A DNA stretch of 64,000 nt, from positions 1,146,470 to 1,210,469 of the forward strand of contig JALPQD010000404.1 in assembly GCA_023101885.1 (NCBI GenBank), given 5' to 3'. This document shows positions 58,877-64,000 of the stretch, in pieces. A model generated the notes under the pieces. The model searched no databases. It was not told the origin of the DNA and worked only from the letters and a program-made list of their open reading frames with translations. The stretch comes from Typhlomys cinereus. Lineage: Eukaryota; Chordata; Mammalia; Rodentia; Platacanthomyidae. Position 1 is the stretch's first letter. Each line of letters opens with the position of its first letter. Both the position numbers and the translations under genes were made by a program.

Positions 58877-61800
58877 CTAGGATCCACCTATTAGGGAGTA
58901 CATTCGGTGCTTAAATTTTTGTGTCTGGGATACTTCACTCAATATAATTGTTTCTAATTCCATCCATTTCCCAGCAAATTGCATTAATTCATCATTTTTG
59001 ATGGCTGAGTAATATTTCATTCTATAAACGTACCACATTTTTCCTCATCCACTCGTCAATTTTTGGACATTTGGGTTGGTTCCATGACTTTGCTATTGTA
59101 AACAGTGCTGCTATGAATGTAGTCATGCTTGTGATATTGAGGTGAATTTTTGCTCATTGGGGATTATTCCCAAAAGTGGAATAGCAGGGTCATATAGCAT
59201 TTCACTCTTTAACTTCCTTAAGAATTGCCAGACAGTTTGCCAGAGTGGTTGTATGAACCTAAATTCCCACCAGAAATGTAGAAGAGTTCTCTTCTCTCCA
59301 CATCCTCTCCAGCATTTGGTGTTGTTTGTATTGTGGATTTTTGTCATCCTGACCTGAGTTAGATGTTATCTCAGGGAGGTTTTGATTTGCATTTCCCTGA
59401 AGGCTAAAGATGTGGAGAATTTTTTTACGACATTTTAATTTCGTCCCTGGTAAAGTTTCTTTTAAGTTACAAGGCCCATTTTTTAATCGTACCATTTGTT
59501 TCCTTGGTATTTAGTTTTCTAAGTTCTTTGTGCATTCTGGATAATAGAGCTCTGTCAGATATGTGCTTAGTGAAGATTTTCTCCCATTCTGTGGGTTGCC
59601 TTTGTGCTCGAGTTACAATCTATTTATCTGAACAGAAGCTCTTTAATTTCACAAGATCCCATCTGTTGAGTGTTGGTTGCAGTGACTGTGCTATTGGATG
59701 TCCGTTTAGGAACTGTTGGCCTAGTCCAATCAGCTCAAGTGAGTTCCCTACCATTTCAACTATAGTTTTTATGGTCTTTGGCCTTATATCAAGGTCCTTG
59801 ATACATTTGGAATTAATTCTTGAACATGGTGACAAGTACGGGTCCAGTTTTAATCTTCTGCATGTGGAGATCCAGTTTTGCCAGCACCATTTGTTGAAGA
59901 TGTGTTTTTTTTTCCATTAGATTTTTTGGTTCCCTTTGTCAAAGATCAAATGGCTGTGGTTGTGTGGGCTTATATCTAGGTCTTCAACCATTATCCATTG
60001 ATCCGTGTGTCTGTTTTGGAGCCAGTACCAGGCTGTTTCTACAACTATGGATTCGTAGTATAGACTAAGGTTTGGTATGGTGATACCTCCAGTCGTGTTT
60101 TTGTTACTCAGGATTGTTTCCACTATCCTGGGTCTTTTGTGCCTCCATATGAACTTTGAGAGTGCTTGTTCAACTTCTTTGAAGAATTGCTTTGGGATTT
60201 TGATTGGTATAGCATTGAATCTGTATATTGCCTTTGGTAGGATGGTCATTTTTACGATGTTGATTCTGCCAATCCAGGAACATGGGAGGTCTTTCCACCT
60301 TCTGGTGTCTTCTGCAATTTCTTTCTTTAGGGTTTTAAAGTTTTCATTGTAAAGGTCTTTTACCGCCTTTATACCAAGGTATTTAATTTTTTAGGGGCAT
60401 AGTAAATGGGATTGTTTCTCTCAAGGCTTTTTCACTTCTTTCATTCTGGGCATATAGGAGGCCTCTGATTTTTGCACATTTATTTTGTATCCTGCCACCC
60501 TGCTGAACTCACTTAGTTCCAGGAGCTTCCTGGTGAAGTTTTTGGGATCACTCATGTATAAGATCATGTCATCTGCAAATAGAGATAACTTGACTTCTTC
60601 CTTGCCGATTTGAATCCATTTTATCTCCCTTTCTTGTCTTATGGCCTCAGGTAAGTCTTCAAGTACAATATTGAGTAGAAGTGGTGAGAGTGGACAGCCT
60701 TGTCTAGTTCCTGATCAAAGCAGGAATACTTCAAGTTTTTCCCCATTGAGTATAATCCTTGCTGTATGCTTGTTGTATACCGCTTTTATTATATTGATAA
60801 AGGTTATTTCCTTTCCAAAATTCACAGGGTTTTGATCATAAATGGCTGTTGCATATTGTCAAAAGCTTTTTCGGCATCTGTCAGGGGTACCATGTGGTCT
60901 TGAATTTTGGACTGTTTTATATGGTGAATTAGATTTATTGATTTGCATATGTTGAACTAACCTTGTGTTCCTGGAATAAATGCTACTTAATCCCCGTGAA
61001 TGATCTTTTTGATATGTTTTTGAATCTGATTTGCTAAGACTTTATTAAGAATCTTTGCATCTGTGTTCATCAAAGATATTGGCCTGTATTTTTCTTTTTT
61101 AAGTGTATCTTTATTAGGTTTTGGGATTAAGACAATATTAGCTTCCTAGAAAGAATTTGGTAGTGTTTGTTCCTTTGCTATTTGATGGAACAGTTTAAGG
61201 AGTATTGGTGTTATTAGCTCCTTAAATGTCTGGTAGAACTCTGTGCTGAATCCATCTGGTTCACGACATTTTTGGTGGGAAGATTCAGGATTACTTCATC
61301 GATTTCCTCATATATTATAGGACTATTTAAATAATTCAAAACTTCCTGATTAAATTAGGTAAGTTGTGTTTACTTAGAAATTCACCCATCTCTTATGTGT
61401 TGTCAAATTTTACAGAACATAAGTTTTTGAATTGAGTTAAAATACTCCTAATTTCTTGGTTATCAGTATTGATAACTCTATTTTCATTTCTAATATTGTT
61501 AGTTTGGGTTTTCTCTCTCTTGCTTTTAGTTAATTTAGCTAGGGGTGTATCAATCTTATTGATTTTTTCAAAGAACTAGCTTTTTGATTGGTTGATGCTC
61601 TATATCGTTTTCCTTATCTCAATTTCGGATATTTCTCCCTTTATTTTGCTTATCTCCTCCCTTTTACTGCTTTTGGGATCAGATCGCTCTAGTGTCTCTA
61701 AAGCTTAAAGCTGCATTGTTGCATTATTTAATTATGATGTGTCTATTTTTTGATGGAGGCATTAAGAGCTATGAATTTACTTCTTAGTATGCTTTCATTG

Positions 61801-62661
61801 TGTCCCAAAGATTTCAGTAAGTTGTATTTTCCTTATCATTCACTTCCAGGAAATCTAGTTTCCTTTGTAATTTTTTCCTAAATCCAATTCTCATTCATAG
61901 TATTTAGTTACAGGAGTTAGTGTATTTTCTGTTGTTTGCTGTGTTGTGCATGTCAAGCTTTATACCATGGTGGTCTGATAGGGTACATGCTAGAATTTCA
62001 ACTTTCCTTTATATGTGGAGATTCGTTTTGTGGCCCAATGTGTTATTTATTTTGGAGAAAGTTCCATGTGCTGCTGAGAAACATGTGTATTCTTTGGTGT
62101 ATGGATGAAAAGTTCAATAGAGATCTGTAAGGTCCATTTCAGTAAGGGTTTGATTAAGTTCCGAAGTGTCTCTGTTAAGCTTTTGAACTGTTGATCTATT
62201 ACATGTTAAAAAGGCGGTATTGAAAACCCTATGAATTATTGTTTTGGGGTTGATTTCTCACTTTAGATGCTGTAGGGTTTGCTTAATGAATGTGGAGGGG
62301 CCCGTATTAGGTCCATATATGTTCAGTATTGTGAAGTATTCCTGGTGAATTGTGCCTGTGACTAAAATGTAGTATCCATCTGTGTCTCTTATGATTTTTT
62401 TTTGGTTTGAAGTCCACTTTGTCTGATAGCATTAATGGCTACCCCTGCCTGTTTCCTGGTTCTATTAGCTTGCAGAATTTTGGACCAGCCTTTTATTTTT
62501 AGGATGTGCCTGTCTTTCCCGGTGAGATGAGTTTCATGCAGGCAGCAGATTGATGGGTTGTGATTTTTGATCCAAGTTTGTAATCTGTGTCTCTTGATTG
62601 GTGAGTTAATTCCATTGACATTTAATGTTATAATGGAGAAATTATTTTTAATTCTGGACAT
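58877..62661 (-). pseudogene. L1 ORF2, heavily frameshifted
   Basis: The start is at 62659-62661 ([18 protein letters not shown]) and the stop at 58877-58879. The endonuclease start is open for 90 codons (62389-62661), and the C-terminal domain is readable at 59917-60249, 59620-59835 and 59123-59347. In the zinc-knuckle segment two cysteine positions are changed to phenylalanine (HFWWEF). The RT core at 60400-61400 is riddled with stops. Confidence 0.88.
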
Positions 62662-62718
62662 TTTTTATGTTTAGTGGCTTTTTTAAGTGTATTATTTAGC
62701 TTTTAGGTTTTGGTGTTA

Positions 62719-63787
62719 TTATACTTCTCTTCTTTCCTCCTGGATATGCTTGTTTTTTTTTTTTTTTTTGAGCTCTAATATCATTTCTAGCATTTCTGAA
62801 GGCCTGGTTTGGTAGACATGTAAGTTTTCAAGTTGTCTTTGTGCTGGAAACCTTTTCTTTCTCCCTCGATCATGGTGGATAGTTTTGCTGGGCATATCAG
62901 CCTGGGTTGACATTTTTGCTCATTTAATACATGAAGTACATCTCTCCAAGCTCTTCTTGCTTTTACTGCTTCCATTGAGAAATCATTTGTTGTTTTAATA
63001 GGTTTACCTTTAAAAGTGACTTATTTTTTCCCTTTGAAGTGCTCAGCACCTTTTCTTTGTCTTGATTATGGAGTGTTTTGACTATTATTTTCCATGGCCA
63101 GTTTCTATTTTGGTCATATCTGTTTAGGGTCCGCAATTCCTCTTGTATTTTCATGGGCCTCTCATTCTCTAGATGAGGGAAGTTTTTCTTGATGATAATT
63201 TAAAAAATTTCTACAGGTGTGGTATTTTGGGATTCTTGCTCTGGTATTCCATGAATGCACATGTTAGGCTTCTTCAGGGTGTCCGATAACCCTTGAATAT
63301 TCTTCTCCATTATCTTTTTGACTTTATCAACCTCTTCCATTGAGCTGGTTAATACTCCCACTTTGTCTTCAAGATCTGAAATTCTATTTTCTGCCTCATT
63401 AGTTCTGCTGATAAGACTCACTGTTGAGTTCTGGGTTGAAGATAACTTGTCTTCTAGTTCAATTTTAAACTCTGCCTGAGACTGTTTTAACTGCTCTATG
63501 CCCATTTTTGTTTCTTGGACTGTTTTTCTCAACTCCTTCAAGTGTCTGTTTTGTTCTTGTTCAAAGTGGTTGATGCAGTTATTTAACTCCTCCCTGGTTT
63601 TCTCTTTCATAGTATTGATCATGGTAATGATCATGTTTTGAAAGTCATTATCCTGGGCCTGGCTTTCTTGGCTATTTTCTGTGAATTTTTTTTGGTTTGA
63701 ATCTGTCATTGTGGGGTTAATTCTTTCGGTGGGATATTTTTCTCCTTGGTTTTTGTTTCTCATGGATCTGCATTTTGACTTGGACAT
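62719..63787 (-). pseudogene. L1 ORF1, disrupted
   Basis: The N-terminal 195 codons (63787-63200) are open and include the coiled coil and the start of the RRM (NMCIHGIPEQES). After that the RRM end and C-terminal domain appear in other frames (62963-63154, 62787-62975, 62719-62913). A poly(T) run at 62754-62769 near the ORF1 end has expanded. Confidence 0.88.
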
Positions 63788-64000
63788 TGTTGTTTTGTCT
63801 CTTGAGACCGTTCAGATTCTGTGTGTTTTTGAATGAACTGATCTAGTTGATATTAATATTCTCTGGCAGTTATTGCTAGTGGTTTCCTTGGAGGTGGGTA
63901 CGTTTGTCTGTTGTTATTATTTCCTGGGTGGGGGTATTAGGCTGTTAGTACATCAATTAAATCTGGTTTAGTACACAGCAGGTGACTATTAGTGTGGTAG
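63788..64000 (-). promoter_or_regulatory. L1 5' UTR, inner AT-rich part (partial)
   Basis: It matches 22006-22220 and 26125-26340 ('aggctgttagtacatcaatt' near 63939). The outer promoter module is beyond the window. Confidence 0.75.

Larger units (their letters stand above)
57820..64000 (-). mobile_element. Long L1 running off the window end
   Basis: The tail appears as an (ATTT)n run at 57833-57853, then 3' UTR (to 58876), ORF2 (62661-58877), ORF1 (63787-62719) and the beginning of a 5' UTR (63788 onward) of the AT-rich type shared with the copy at 16031. Both ORFs carry many stops and shifts, more than in 47383-53744. The 5' end and its target duplication lie outside the window. Confidence 0.9.

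Noticed and set aside
1..64000. CRISPR arrays, operons, riboswitches, toxin or phage systems
   Set aside because: The repeats are dispersed mammalian retroelements, the splice sites are eukaryotic, and no regularly spaced short repeats with unique spacers exist.

Overview
This is rodent nuclear DNA, mostly repeats. The only host-gene remains I recognise are parts of two vomeronasal type-2 receptor (V2R) genes, both on the + strand and both broken. A rodent source is supported by the V2R pair, by L1 elements with a G-rich polypurine 3' UTR, by Lx-like older L1 3' UTRs, by URR1-like and B4/RSINE1-like repeats, and by a SINE whose tRNA-like head resembles B2/ID. I cannot name the species. The SINE body is not mouse or rat B2, and a non-murid lineage (for example Geomyoidea, whose IDL-Geo family I cannot verify here) is possible.

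Layout. 1-165 is C-rich low complexity. 901-2227 is the last (7TM) exon of V2R-1, with frameshifts and an L1 3'-UTR fragment inside it. 2380-6660 holds an old + strand L1 end and a minus-strand L1 that lost most of ORF2 and carries a SINE. 7578-8133 has a second SINE and a small patch copied from its 5' junction. 8741-10797 is a gutted class II (Lys-primer) endogenous retrovirus. 11064-26640 is a chain of at least four minus-strand L1s, one of them full length (16031-22845). 26641-27400 is a + strand L1 3' UTR. 27420-29240 has exon-like minus-strand ORFs I cannot assign. 30850-36995 is older + strand L1 with a twin-primed (5'-inverted) L1 inside it. 37361-38449 has a B4/RSINE1-like SINE, a URR1-like piece and a 371-bp L1 insertion with a clean 16-bp target duplication. 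39730-44432 holds exons 1-3 of V2R-2, with two in-frame stops in exon 3. 44935-56780 is an old L1 interrupted by an L1 fragment, by a full-length L1 (47383-53744, 15-bp target duplication) and by a SINE. 57820-64000 is a further long L1 running off the window.

How it fits together. This looks like a decayed piece of a V2R cluster that has served as a sink for L1. Nearly all the younger L1s lie antisense to the V2Rs, while the + strand copies are mostly older. No L1 here has intact ORFs, so none looks autonomous now. The most informative material is L1 biology: three different 5'-UTR promoter modules on related bodies, tandem 249-bp monomers, internal deletions, nested insertions with readable target duplications, and a 5' inversion. 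I found no CRISPR, operon, RNA gene or other new system.
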